Shown here one piece after another: positions 26,270 to 35,097 of a stretch of DNA of 64,000 nt. The notes beneath the pieces were generated by a model. That model was not told where the DNA came from. It searched no databases and worked only from the letters and a program-made list of their open reading frames with translations. The translations under genes were made by a program, and so were the position numbers. The DNA is from Kushneria phyllosphaerae. Lineage in GTDB: Bacteria; Pseudomonadota; Gammaproteobacteria; Pseudomonadales; Halomonadaceae. The stretch is from contig NZ_ONZI01000001.1 of assembly GCF_900312995.1 (NCBI RefSeq), positions 186,001-250,000 on the forward strand, in the 5' to 3' direction. The stretch's first letter is position 1; the number at the start of each line of letters is the position of its first letter.

Positions 26270-27007
26270 TTAACCCTGATTTTCAAACCAGGTTTGCAGT
26301 TCACCGCGCACGACAAGATCAAAGCGATAGGTCAGACAGTCCATGGTACGGCTGTGGGCCATATCCAGCCGCCCGACCATGGTGGCCACGGCCTCGGGGT
26401 CGCGCAGCGTTTGTACGATGGGACACAGCGGAATCAGCGGGTCGCCCTCGAAATACATCTGGGTGATCAGGCGTGTCGAGATCGAAGGCCCCATCACGGA
26501 GACGTGAATATGGGCCGGGCGCCAGCTGTTGATGTCGTTGGGCCAGGGATAGGGACCGGGCCTGATGGTGCGAAAGCGATACCAACCCTGCTCATCGGTC
26601 AGACAGCGCCCCACGCCGCCAAAGCCGGGGTCCAGCGGGGCAAGATACTGGTCCTTCTTGTGCCGGTAGCGCCCGCCGGCGTTGGCCTGCCACATTTCCA
26701 CCAGCGTGTGGGGAATGGGCTTGCCGAACTGATCGATGACCCGACCATGCATCATGATGCGCTCGCCGATCGGCAGTCCCGAGTGCTGCGGATCCTCACG
26801 GAAGTTGAGCAGCAGATCATTGTCGTGCGGCCCCATGCGCAGGTTTTGAAAATCCGGACCGGACAGCTCGGACAAGGTGGGTTTCAGCAGACTGACCAGC
26901 GCCTGGCGCGGTGAGCGGGCCACCGATGTCTTGTAGCCTGGCGTGTGAGGGGCGGGGTGCCAGTTGCGATCGCGCGGTACAAAGCGCCTGTTCTCTATAT
27001 CCGACAT
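26270..27007 (-). CDS. pcaH: Protocatechuate 3,4-dioxygenase, beta subunit
   Basis: Iron-bearing chain of 245 residues. Fe(III) ligands are visible as Tyr in the [15 protein letters not shown] region (about 110), Tyr in [15 protein letters not shown] (about 147) and two His in [11 protein letters not shown] (about 160 and 162). It cleaves protocatechuate between the hydroxyls. The start at 27007 (MSDIENRR) gives the normal length; the upstream reading of 47 more residues covers the operator region. First gene of pcaHG, with a three-half-site operator upstream. Confidence 0.95.
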   Translation of the reverse strand: MSDIENRRFVPRDRNWHPAPHTPGYKTSVARSPRQALVSLLKPTLSELSGPDFQNLRMGPHDNDLLLNFREDPQHSGLPIGERIMMHGRVIDQFGKPIPHTLVEMWQANAGGRYRHKKDQYLAPLDPGFGGVGRCLTDEQGWYRFRTIRPGPYPWPNDINSWRPAHIHVSVMGPSISTRLITQMYFEGDPLIPLCPIVQTLRDPEAVATMVGRLDMAHSRTMDCLTYRFDLVVRGELQTWFENQG

Positions 27008-27084
27008 GGCTTGCATCTCGTGGGTGAATGAAGCGCTCGGCGGGCGGGCAGCGGTGCAGGAAAGAAGTGCCTTACCGGCGATTT

Positions 27085-27118
27085 GTTCGCGATATGAACA
27101 CTTCTTTGTGATGCGAAC
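27085..27118 (-). promoter_or_regulatory. Three-half-site operator upstream of pcaHG (PcaU/PcaR type)
   Basis: Read on the minus strand: GTTCGC, 13 bases, GTTCAT, 3 bases, GCGAAC. This is a direct repeat of period 19 whose second unit forms a palindrome with the third. Nearly the same layout occurs at 29532-29566 before pcaI. It sits 78 bases upstream of pcaH. Acinetobacter PcaU is known to bind a palindrome plus a direct repeat, so this fits an IclR-type regulator. Confidence 0.75.
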
Positions 27119-27235
27119 CAAACTATGGAGCCGGTCTGCAAAAGGCAATCACCACTTTGGTCGCAGATCGGTCAACCGGTTTGAGGGATAGTGCAGGCAC
27201 AAGAGGCCTGCCCGACAGGGGTGACTGCAGAGGGC

Positions 27236-28036
27236 TTACTGCATGTGACGGGCCAGCTGATCGCGTTTTTCCAGCAGCAGCGGCAGGAAGTCCTCTCTCA
27301 ACTGCTGCTCGGAGATACGCATGGCGTTGGTGCTGATATTGATCGCCCCCAGCAGCCGCCCGGTCCCGGCATACAGTGGCACCGCCAGCGAGCGCAGACC
27401 GGAATCAAGCTCCTGATCCACAATGCAGTAGCCGTCGCGGCGCACCCGCTCGATCTCGGCGCGAAAGGCGGTCATATCGGTCAGGGTGTACTCGGTATGA
27501 GCCTCGAGCGTCACGCCCTCGAGCAATCCATCAAGCGTGGCTTCCTCCAGCTGCGCCAGCAGCGTGCGCCCCATCGAGGTGTAAAGCGCCGGCAGCCGGG
27601 TGCCGACCGACAGCGTAATGGCCATCAGCCGATGGCGAGCAGCCGAGCGGGCGGCGTACACCACGTCGAGCCCGTCGAGCACGCCGAGTGAGGCCGATTC
27701 GCCCGTGCGCTCGGTCAGCGCTTCCAGCCCCTGCTGGACCACCGAGTGATAGTTATTGGCCGACAGAAACGAATAGCCCAGCGACAGCACGCGCGGTGAG
27801 AGCTCGAACTGACGCTTGCGCCGCGCCACGTAGCCCAGCGCCTGCAGGGTCAGCAAAAACCGGCGGGCCCGGGCCCGATTCATGCCGGTGCGGGTGGCCA
27901 CCTCGCTGAGCGTCATGCTGCGATGCTCATGGTCAAAGGCAGAGATGACCTCAAGCCCACTGGCCAGGGCCGTCACAAAATCTCGATCGTCCGGCGTAAT
28001 CGCGGCATCGTCGTCGCCGTCGGTCGGCTTCACCAT
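27236..28036 (-). CDS. pcaR: IclR-family regulator of the protocatechuate genes (PcaR/PcaU-like)
   Basis: A 266-residue IclR protein: helix-turn-helix at about 25-80 (LSEVATRTGMNRARARRFLLTL) and an effector domain with GESASLGVLDGLDVVY and LPALYTSMGRTLL. The PcaR/PcaU/PobR subgroup shares this SxGR-like segment. ATG 28036 follows AGGAG. It lies between pcaHG and pcaB, divergent from the latter. I propose it as the factor binding the GTTCGC repeats around the cluster. 3-Oxoadipate or protocatechuate would be the inducer by analogy. Confidence 0.88.
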   Translation of the reverse strand: MVKPTDGDDDAAITPDDRDFVTALASGLEVISAFDHEHRSMTLSEVATRTGMNRARARRFLLTLQALGYVARRKRQFELSPRVLSLGYSFLSANNYHSVVQQGLEALTERTGESASLGVLDGLDVVYAARSAARHRLMAITLSVGTRLPALYTSMGRTLLAQLEEATLDGLLEGVTLEAHTEYTLTDMTAFRAEIERVRRDGYCIVDQELDSGLRSLAVPLYAGTGRLLGAINISTNAMRISEQQLREDFLPLLLEKRDQLARHMQ

Positions 28037-28129
28037 CAAGGGGTCTCCTGAAAAAGGGATCAACAGGCATCCACCAGGCGGCCGGTACCAACGCTCGCCA
28101 GCCGTCAGAGCGCATGCCAGGATAAGGGT

Positions 28130-28154
28130 GTTCGCTCAACGTACAAAAGGTCGC
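28130..28154. promoter_or_regulatory. GTTCGC direct repeat between pcaR and pcaB
   Basis: GTTCGC at 28130-28135 and GGTCGC at 28149-28154, period 19, with the spacer ending TACAAAA as in the TRAP 1 site. It lies 37 bases before pcaB and 94 before pcaR, suited to joint control of the divergent pair. Confidence 0.6.
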
Positions 28155-28190
28155 AGAGTATCTGCACCAGCGCAATAGCGGGGAGACATC

Positions 28191-29339
28191 ATGGCCGTGG
28201 CCTTTCTTCAGCACCCTTTCATGAGTCAGGCGGCGCTTGAACATTTTGACAGCGCCGCCCTGGTCGATGCCATGAGGCATTTCGAGCTGGCCCTGGCCGA
28301 CAGCGAAGAGCGCCACGGCGTGCTGCCCGCAGGTACCGGCGAGACACTGCGACAGCATCTTGCCGGCCACGTGTTTGATCTCGAGGATCTGGAAAACGGT
28401 ACGGCGCTGGGGGGCAACGTGGCCATTCCCTTCGTGCGTCAGGCAAAAGCCGCCCTGCCCGAAGATCTGCGGTCTCATTTTCATTTTGCCGCTACCAGCC
28501 AGGACGTACTCGACAGCGCCCTGATGCTGTTGAGCCAGCGCCGCCTGCCCACTCTGCTGACGCTGGTTCAGCGCAACCTGAGCGCACTGGCTGCCCTGAT
28601 GGACCGCCACCGCGATACCGCCATGATCGGGCGCACACTGATGCAGCAGGCCCTGCCGATCACCTTTGGCATACGCGCCGCCCAGTGGGCCCTGCAGCTC
28701 GATGAGGCCAGGGCGCGTCTGGAAAAGATCGTCACGACGGGGCTGCCGCTGCAGTTCGGCGGACCAGTGGGCATTCACAACGGCCTCGAAGACGGACTCG
28801 CCATCATGGAAACGCTGGCCGCCTCGCTGGGGCTGCGCGCCCCGCTGCTGCCCTGGCATACCGACCGCCAGCCGATTCATGCCCTGATCACCGCACTCGA
28901 TGCCCTGGCTGTAGCCGCCGACAAGATCGCTCTCGATGTGGCCCTGCTGGCACAAAGCGAGATCGGTGAGCTCAGCGAACCCGCGGGTGACGGCGTGGGG
29001 GGCTCCTCGTCGATGGCCCACAAGCGCAATCCGGTGCGCTGCGCGCTGATCCGCACCGCCACTCGCCACGTTCATGGCCACACGGCCACCGTGATCAACG
29101 CCGCCAGCCAGCCACTGGAGCGCGGTCTGGGCGAGTGGCACAGCGAGTGGGCGCCGCTGATCGAAAGCCAGCAGTTACTCGAAGGTGCCCTGTTACAGCT
29201 CGCCGTGCTGCTGGAAGGGCTGGAAGTTCACGACGAGGCCATGGCCGCAAGGCTTGACGCACTCGGCGTGGCCGCCCGACATGATCGCGACAGCAGCCAC
29301 CGTCAGATTGATCGGGTGCTGGCGCACCTGGCCCGGTAG
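28191..29339 (+). CDS. pcaB: 3-carboxy-cis,cis-muconate cycloisomerase
   Basis: Fumarase/aspartase-superfamily enzyme of 382 residues that lactonises carboxymuconate to 4-carboxymuconolactone. The superfamily signature GGSSSMAHKRNP is at about residue 269-280, and the HFAATSQD segment at about 100. It is shorter than the 450-residue P. putida protein, lacking part of the C-terminal region, but similar short forms exist. It forms its own unit, ended by a terminator at 29399 and not fused to pcaIJF. Confidence 0.93.
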   Translation: MAVAFLQHPFMSQAALEHFDSAALVDAMRHFELALADSEERHGVLPAGTGETLRQHLAGHVFDLEDLENGTALGGNVAIPFVRQAKAALPEDLRSHFHFAATSQDVLDSALMLLSQRRLPTLLTLVQRNLSALAALMDRHRDTAMIGRTLMQQALPITFGIRAAQWALQLDEARARLEKIVTTGLPLQFGGPVGIHNGLEDGLAIMETLAASLGLRAPLLPWHTDRQPIHALITALDALAVAADKIALDVALLAQSEIGELSEPAGDGVGGSSSMAHKRNPVRCALIRTATRHVHGHTATVINAASQPLERGLGEWHSEWAPLIESQQLLEGALLQLAVLLEGLEVHDEAMAARLDALGVAARHDRDSSHRQIDRVLAHLAR

Positions 29340-29398
29340 TCACGCGGGTCGATGAGGCCCCCTCCCGACTCGCTTATAGACCTTGGTCGCATTTTTGC

Positions 29399-29431
29399 TG
29401 CCGTCGCCCTCATGCGTCGGCGGCATTTTTT
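29399..29431 (+). terminator. Rho-independent terminator after pcaB
   Basis: An 8-bp stem TGCCGTCG / CGGCGGCA (one G-T pair) with an 11-base loop, followed by six T residues (29426-29431). It separates pcaB from the pcaIJF promoter. Confidence 0.8.
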
Positions 29432-29500
29432 GCTTTCAAAACAATCTCCTGCCAGCGGGGCTGACAGATTTCCACGTCATTATCCACCTCCAAACGTGTA

Positions 29501-29530
29501 TTGACGGCCTGCTCGGCCTCGCCCTAATCT
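29501..29530 (+). promoter_or_regulatory. Candidate promoter of pcaIJF
   Basis: TTGACG (5 of 6 to the -35 consensus), an 18-base spacer and TAATCT as a weak -10. The GTTCGC operator begins two bases after the -10, so the regulator would contact the start region. Confidence 0.5.
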
Positions 29531-29531
29531 G

Positions 29532-29566
29532 GTTCGCAGTGCAAACATAAAGTTCACATGGCGAAC
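29532..29566 (+). promoter_or_regulatory. Three-half-site operator upstream of pcaIJF
   Basis: GTTCGC, 14 bases, GTTCAC, ATG, GCGAAC: the same architecture as the pcaHG site, with a 20- instead of a 19-bp period. The last two units form a 15-bp palindrome of type GTTC-N7-GAAC. The ATG inside it (29558) is therefore unlikely to be the pcaI start. Confidence 0.75.
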
Positions 29567-29581
29567 AAAGAGGGCCTTCTC

Positions 29582-30406
29582 ATGGCTGAGTTTCTTTCGC
29601 TCCACGAGGCGATCGCCCGCCACGTCCACGATGGCGACACCGTGGCGCTGGAAGGGTTTACCCATCTCATTCCGTTTGCCGCCGGCCATGAGATCATCCG
29701 CCAGAAGCGCCAGAACCTGACGCTGATTCGCATGACGCCCGACCTGCTCTATGACCAGATGATCGGCATGGGCTGTGCCTCGAAACTGATCTTCTCCTGG
29801 GGCGGCAATCCCGGAGTCGGCTCCCTGCATCGCCTGCGCGATGCGGTCGAGAAGCACTACCCCGCGAAGCTGGAGATCCTTGAGCACAGCCACGCCGCCA
29901 TGGCCTGCGCCTGGGAGGCGGGTGCTGCCGGGCTGCCGCTGGCCGTGCTGCGCGGCTACATCGGCAGTGACCTGCCGCGGGTCAACCAGGACATTCGCCA
30001 TATCGACTGCCCCTTTACGGGGGAGCGCCTGGCCGCCATTCCAGCCAATCGGCCCGATGTCACCGTCATTCATGCCCAGAAGGCAGACCGGGCAGGCAAC
30101 GTGCTGATCGAGGGCATCATCGGCGTGCAAAAGGAGGCCGTACTGGCCGCCCGCCGCAGCGTGGTGACCGTTGAGGAAGTCGTGGACAGCCTTGAGGCCC
30201 ATCCCAATGCCTGCGTGCTGCCGGCCTGGGCGATCAGCGCCATCGCCGTCGCCCCCGGCGGCGCCGCACCGTCCTATACCCACGGCTACTACGGTCGGCG
30301 CAACGACTTCTACAAGCAGTGGGACACCATCGCCCGCGACCGCGACACCTTCCGCCAGTGGATGGAAGACCACGTCATGAATGTCGAAGAAGGAGTATCT
30401 GCATGA
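29582..30406 (+). CDS. pcaI: 3-oxoadipate CoA-transferase, subunit A
   Basis: Class I CoA-transferase alpha chain of 274 residues that activates 3-oxoadipate with CoA from succinyl-CoA, together with PcaJ. The opening MAEFLSLHEAIARHVHDGDTVALEGFTH and the LIFSWGGNPGVGS loop are typical. ATG 29582 is chosen over 29558, which lies inside the operator. The length is closer to the glutaconate-type PcaI proteins than to the 230-residue forms. It overlaps pcaJ by 4 bases. Confidence 0.92.
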   Translation: MAEFLSLHEAIARHVHDGDTVALEGFTHLIPFAAGHEIIRQKRQNLTLIRMTPDLLYDQMIGMGCASKLIFSWGGNPGVGSLHRLRDAVEKHYPAKLEILEHSHAAMACAWEAGAAGLPLAVLRGYIGSDLPRVNQDIRHIDCPFTGERLAAIPANRPDVTVIHAQKADRAGNVLIEGIIGVQKEAVLAARRSVVTVEEVVDSLEAHPNACVLPAWAISAIAVAPGGAAPSYTHGYYGRRNDFYKQWDTIARDRDTFRQWMEDHVMNVEEGVSA

Positions 30407-31242
30407 GTGACATGCCCCCTGTCCATGACAGCACGACGGCGCGTGACTACACCGCCACCGAAATGATGACCGTGACGGCCTCGCGCGCGCTGACCAACGG
30501 CACCACCTGCTTTGTCGGCATCGGTCTGCCCAGCGAGGCTGCCAATCTGGCCCGCCTGACCCATGCCCCCGACACGGTATTGATCTACGAATCCGGCACC
30601 CTGCAGACACGGCCCGACGTGCTGCCGCTGTCGATCGGTGACGGCGAACTGTGCGACACGGCGCTGTCCACCGTGTCGGTGCCGGAGATGTTTCGCTACT
30701 GGCTGCAGGGCGGCCGGGTCGATGTGGGCTTTCTCGGCACCGCCCAGATTGATCGCTACGCCAATCTCAACACCACGCTGATCGGTGACTACCGCGAACC
30801 AAAGGTACGCCTGCCCGGTGGCGGCGGGGCTCCGGAAATCGCCACCAACTCGCGTGAAGTGTTTGTCATGATCAAGCACTCCCCGCGCGCCTTTGTCGAA
30901 GAGGTCGATTTCATCACCAGTCTTGGTTTCGGCCGCGACGGCCGCGCCCGTGACGATCTGCACCCCGAAACCGCTCGCCACACCGGCCGTGGCCCGACGC
31001 TGGTGATTACCGATTTGTGCCTGATGCGACCGGACCCGGACACGCACGAACTGGTGGTCACCTCGATTCATCCCGGCGTCACCCGCGAGCAGATTGTTGA
31101 TGCGACCGGCTGGCCGGTGCGCTTTGTCGACGCCCCCGAGGCCACCCCCGAGCCGAGCGGGCATGAAGTCAGCACGCTGCGCGAGCTCAAGGCGCGCACC
31201 GAGCGCCATCACAGCGGTCATCATGAGGAGAAAAGCGCATGA
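30403..31242 (+). CDS. pcaJ: 3-oxoadipate CoA-transferase, subunit B
   Basis: Beta chain of 279 residues carrying the catalytic glutamate, seen in IYESGTLQ (about 64) as in class I CoA-transferases. VGIGLPSEAANLA near 38 and the glycine-rich LPGGGGAPEIA near 140 follow the family. ATG 30403 sits on the pcaI stop (ATGA overlap) after an AAGGAG site, so the two chains are translationally coupled. An ORF reading from 30319 is not supported. Confidence 0.92.
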   Translation: MSDMPPVHDSTTARDYTATEMMTVTASRALTNGTTCFVGIGLPSEAANLARLTHAPDTVLIYESGTLQTRPDVLPLSIGDGELCDTALSTVSVPEMFRYWLQGGRVDVGFLGTAQIDRYANLNTTLIGDYREPKVRLPGGGGAPEIATNSREVFVMIKHSPRAFVEEVDFITSLGFGRDGRARDDLHPETARHTGRGPTLVITDLCLMRPDPDTHELVVTSIHPGVTREQIVDATGWPVRFVDAPEATPEPSGHEVSTLRELKARTERHHSGHHEEKSA

Positions 31243-32441
31243 CGGACGTCTATCTGTGCCATCCCAGACGAACCGCGATCGGCAAGTTCGGCGGCGCGCT
31301 GGCCACCGTGCGCCCCGACGACATGGCCGCGCGCATTTTCGAGGCCGTCCTGCGTCAGGCGCCGGATCTCGACCCGGCAGCCATTGATGACGTCATCATG
31401 GGCTGTGCCAACCAGGCCGGTGAGGACAACCGCAACGTGGCCCGCATGGCACTACTGCTGGCCGGCCTGCCGCAGAGCGTGCCCGGCACCACGATCAACC
31501 GGCTGTGCGGTTCCAGCATGGACGCCATTGGTACCGCAGCGCGGGCCATTCGCGCCGGCGAGGCCGAGCTGATGCTGGCCGGTGGGGTCGAGTCGATGTC
31601 GCGCGCGCCCTATGTCATGGGCAAGGCCGACAGCGTCTGGTCACGTGGCCAGACGATGGAAGACACCACCATGGGCTGGCGCTTCGTCAATCGTTTGATG
31701 AAGGAACGCTTTGGCACGCACTCAATGCCCGAAACGGCCGAAAACGTGGCCGAACAGTTCAACATCTCGCGCGAGGATCAGGATCTTTTTGCATTGGCCT
31801 CCCAACAGCGTACAAAGCGCGCGCAGGACAGCGGCCGCCTGGCGCTCGAGATCGAGCCGTTTGAAATCGCCCGGCGCAAACAGGACCCGCTGATCCTTGA
31901 TACCGACGAGCACCCGCGCGACACCACGCTTGAAAAGCTCGCCGCCCTGCCTGCGCCCTTTCGCGACGGCGGCAGCATCACCGCCGGCAACGCCTCCGGC
32001 ATCAACGACGGTGCCGTAGCCATGCTGGTCGCCAGTGAGGCGGCGGTAAAACGCTTCAACCTCACCCCGATGGCCCGCCTTCATGGCATGGCCACGGCCG
32101 GAGTCGAGCCGCGGATCATGGGCATGGGGCCGGTACCTGCCACCCAAAAACTGCTGAGTCGGCTGGGCATGACGCTGGATCAGCTCGATCACATCGAGCT
32201 GAACGAGGCCTTTGCCGCCCAGGCGCTGGCGTGTCTGCGCGAGCTGGGGATTCGTGATGACGACCCGCGGGTCAATCCCAACGGCGGCGCCATTGCGCTT
32301 GGCCATCCGCTGGGCATGTCGGGCGGGCGCATCATCACCAGCGCCATGCACGAGCTTGAACAGCGCGGCGGACGCTTTGCGCTGTGTACCATGTGCATCG
32401 GCGTCGGTCAGGGCATCGCAACGGTGCTGGAGCGGCTATGA
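31239..32441 (+). CDS. pcaF: 3-oxoadipyl-CoA thiolase
   Basis: Thiolase of 400 residues splitting 3-oxoadipyl-CoA to succinyl-CoA and acetyl-CoA. The acyl-accepting Cys90 is in [11 protein letters not shown]. The His of [17 protein letters not shown] (about 355) and the second Cys of [11 protein letters not shown] (about 386) complete the active site. It overlaps pcaJ by 4 bases. This is the last step for both the protocatechuate and catechol arms. Confidence 0.95.
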   Translation: MTDVYLCHPRRTAIGKFGGALATVRPDDMAARIFEAVLRQAPDLDPAAIDDVIMGCANQAGEDNRNVARMALLLAGLPQSVPGTTINRLCGSSMDAIGTAARAIRAGEAELMLAGGVESMSRAPYVMGKADSVWSRGQTMEDTTMGWRFVNRLMKERFGTHSMPETAENVAEQFNISREDQDLFALASQQRTKRAQDSGRLALEIEPFEIARRKQDPLILDTDEHPRDTTLEKLAALPAPFRDGGSITAGNASGINDGAVAMLVASEAAVKRFNLTPMARLHGMATAGVEPRIMGMGPVPATQKLLSRLGMTLDQLDHIELNEAFAAQALACLRELGIRDDDPRVNPNGGAIALGHPLGMSGGRIITSAMHELEQRGGRFALCTMCIGVGQGIATVLERL

Positions 32442-32479
32442 TTTCTCCTTCATGACCCTATAACGACAAGGAAGGTGCC

Positions 32480-33802
32480 ATGGAAGCCATTACCAACGTC
32501 TCGGTGCGTATCGTTCAACGCTACCTGCCCAGCGCCTTTGTACTGGCGGTGATGCTGACCGCCATCGTGTTTATGCTGGGCATGGGCATTACCCGACAGT
32601 CACCCATCGATATGGTGACGTACTGGGGGGATGGCTTCTCGGCGCTTTTCAAGTTTGGCATGCAGATGACGCTGGTGCTGCTGACCGGCTACGTACTGGC
32701 CCTGACGCCGGTCGTGCAGACCGCGCTGTCAGGGCTGACCCGACATGCCGGGTCGCCGCGTCAGGCCATCCTGCTGACCATCGTGGTCAGCTTTGTCTGC
32801 TACTACCTCAACTGGGGATTCGGCATGGTGGCCGGCGCGATTCTGGCCCGCGAAATGGGCCAGCGGGTCGCGGGGATCCACTTCCCGCTGCTGGTAGCCG
32901 CCGCCTACGGCGGTGAACTGGTGCGCGGTCCCTCATCCTCGATTCCGCTGGTCATCGCCACCCCCGGACATTTTATGGAAGACGCGATCGGCATCGTGCC
33001 GGTCTCGCAGACGCTGTATTCCGGCTGGAACATTGCCCTGACGCTGTTGCTGCTTGCCCTGCTGCTGGCCTTTTTCGCCCGTCAGAAACAGCCCGAGCAC
33101 ATTGTCACCCTGCAAATGACCGATCAGACCGCCTCGGAACCCACCGAACCACCAGCCACCCATGACGGTACGCCTTCCGATCGCATCGAACACAGCCGGC
33201 TACCGACGCTCTTTCTGGGCGCCATGGCGGCGCTGTATCTGATCGTTCAGGCGGTGAATGACGGGCTGAGCATCGACCTCAATACCGTGATCATTTTCTT
33301 TCTGGCGCTGGGGCTGTTGCTGCACCGCAGTCCGAAGGCCTATCTGGCAGCGGCAGAAAAGGGAGTGAGCGCGGCCCGCGGCATCATAGTGCAGTTTCCG
33401 TTGTATGCCGGCATCGCGGGCATGATGACCGGCTCAGGACTGGTGACGCATTTCTCGGAGGCCGTCATCTCATTGGCCACGCCTGCCACCTTCCCCATCC
33501 TGACCTTTTTGTGTGCCGGCATCGTCAACTTCTTCATTCCCTCTGGCGGCGGTCAGTGGGCCATTCAGGGGCCGATCATGATGGAGGCCGCCGCCGCCAT
33601 TGGCGCCGACCCGGCCCAGACCATCATGGCCTTCACCTGGGGAGACGGCTGGACCAACCAGATTCAGCCGTTCTGGGCGCTGCCGCTGCTGGGTGTGGCG
33701 GGGCTTTCAGCGCGCGACATCATGGGATACCTCATCATCTGGCTGGTCATCTCGGGGCTGGCCATCGGTGGTGTCTTTGCCGCGCTGGCCCTGCTGGGAT
33801 AA
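32480..33802 (+). CDS. AtoE-like short-chain fatty acid / keto-acid permease
   Basis: Inner-membrane protein of 440 residues with about 12 hydrophobic helices. It resembles AtoE-type transporters, with GGELVRGPSSSIPL near 145, NFFIPSGGGQWAIQGPIMM near 355 and a FTWGDGWTNQIQPFWALP stretch near 385. AtoE normally imports acetoacetate or butyrate. Its place 38 bases after pcaF and before pcaL suggests import or export of a 3-oxo acid such as 3-oxoadipate. This is inferred from context only. Confidence 0.85.
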   Translation: MEAITNVSVRIVQRYLPSAFVLAVMLTAIVFMLGMGITRQSPIDMVTYWGDGFSALFKFGMQMTLVLLTGYVLALTPVVQTALSGLTRHAGSPRQAILLTIVVSFVCYYLNWGFGMVAGAILAREMGQRVAGIHFPLLVAAAYGGELVRGPSSSIPLVIATPGHFMEDAIGIVPVSQTLYSGWNIALTLLLLALLLAFFARQKQPEHIVTLQMTDQTASEPTEPPATHDGTPSDRIEHSRLPTLFLGAMAALYLIVQAVNDGLSIDLNTVIIFFLALGLLLHRSPKAYLAAAEKGVSAARGIIVQFPLYAGIAGMMTGSGLVTHFSEAVISLATPATFPILTFLCAGIVNFFIPSGGGQWAIQGPIMMEAAAAIGADPAQTIMAFTWGDGWTNQIQPFWALPLLGVAGLSARDIMGYLIIWLVISGLAIGGVFAALALLG

Positions 33803-33859
33803 GCCGGCGCAGCATGACCGTTACTCGACATACCGGAACTGGACCATCAGGAGACACAC

Positions 33860-35047
33860 ATGACGTTCACGCAGTATCAGGGACGTACCATTGCCTGGCG
33901 TCTGCTGGGACCAGAAGCGGCACCGCTGGTGGTGCTCGCCCATCCACTGGGCATGAGCCAGAGCGTCTGGGATGAGGTGCTGCCCACCCTCTTGAGCCGC
34001 TACCGCGTCCTGACCTGGGATCTACCCGGCCACGGCGGCAGTGCTGCCGCCTCTGGCGCCCTGACCATCGAGGCGCTGGCCGATGAACTGCTCACACTGG
34101 TGGCACAAGGCGGGGCCGAGCGCTTTCACTTTGTCGGCACCTCGATTGGCGGCGCACTCGGCCAGTATCTGCTGGTGCATCATCCCGAGCGCCTGGCCAC
34201 CGTGGTGCTGACCAACACCGGCGCCGTGATCGGCACCCCGGACAACTGGCATGCCCGCGCGAAACGCGTTCGTGATGAAGGACTGGCCACCATGGCCGGT
34301 GAGCTGGCGCCGCGCTGGTTCAGCGCGACAACAAGGGAAAACCCGGCGCTCGTCGAGGGTTGGCGCGCCCAGCTCGCGCGCACTGATGACGAAAGCTACG
34401 CGCGGCTGTGCGAAATGCTGGCCGGCTTCGACATGCGAGGTGCCTTCACGGACAGCGCCGAGCGCGATGGTCTCTACCTGCTTGGCGGCAGCGATGACCT
34501 TTCCACACCACCAGAGACCCTCGAGGCGCTGGCGGAGGTTTTGAATGCGGCGCCGCTGGAGATTCTGACCGGTGTCGGCCACGTGCCCTCGGTCGAGCAG
34601 CCCGAACGCGTCGCCCGACGGCTCATGACCTGGCTGGGCGCGCGACGCGACACGATCGGCCAGCACGGCGTGGCCTTCGATGAAGGACTCGAGACCCGTA
34701 AACGGGTACTGGGCGCCGAGCATGTCGAGCGCGCCTCACAAAACGCCACCACACTGGATCAGCCGTTCCAGCAGATGATCACCCGGTTTGCCTGGGGTGA
34801 GCTGTGGGGCAGTCAGGATCTGTCCGTGACCCAGCGCAGCCTGATCACGCTGGCGATTCTGGCCGCGCTCGGACGCGATGGCGAACTGGTGCTGCATTTG
34901 AAAACCGCGCACCGCACCGGCGTCAGCGAGGCAGAACTGCGTCAGGTGCTGATGCACGTGGCCACCTATGCCGGCGTGCCGGCGGCCAATCACGCCTTTG
35001 GGCTGGCGAAACAGCACGGCTGGGGCGACCAGGGCACGACCCCATAA
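33860..35047 (+). CDS. pcaL: PcaL: fused 3-oxoadipate enol-lactonase and 4-carboxymuconolactone decarboxylase
   Basis: A 395-residue fusion. Residues 1-265 are an alpha/beta hydrolase (PcaD part) with nucleophile Ser95 in GTSIGG and catalytic His in GVGHVPSVEQ (about 240). Residues 270-395 are a carboxymuconolactone decarboxylase domain (PcaC part) with WGELWG, LAILAALGR and HVATYAGVPAANHAF. It decarboxylates 4-carboxymuconolactone, then hydrolyses the enol-lactone. Separate catD is absent from the cat operon, so this enzyme probably serves both arms. Fusions named PcaL were first described in actinobacteria. Confidence 0.93.
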   Translation: MTFTQYQGRTIAWRLLGPEAAPLVVLAHPLGMSQSVWDEVLPTLLSRYRVLTWDLPGHGGSAAASGALTIEALADELLTLVAQGGAERFHFVGTSIGGALGQYLLVHHPERLATVVLTNTGAVIGTPDNWHARAKRVRDEGLATMAGELAPRWFSATTRENPALVEGWRAQLARTDDESYARLCEMLAGFDMRGAFTDSAERDGLYLLGGSDDLSTPPETLEALAEVLNAAPLEILTGVGHVPSVEQPERVARRLMTWLGARRDTIGQHGVAFDEGLETRKRVLGAEHVERASQNATTLDQPFQQMITRFAWGELWGSQDLSVTQRSLITLAILAALGRDGELVLHLKTAHRTGVSEAELRQVLMHVATYAGVPAANHAFGLAKQHGWGDQGTTP

Positions 35048-35097
35048 CAGGCGCTACGATAGGCAGGCTTTTCAATCACTGCACATGCGAGCTATCC

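Noticed and set aside
29558-29581. Upstream ATG for pcaI
   Set aside because: It lies inside the GTTCAC-ATG-GCGAAC operator, while ATG 29582 starts the conserved family N-terminus.
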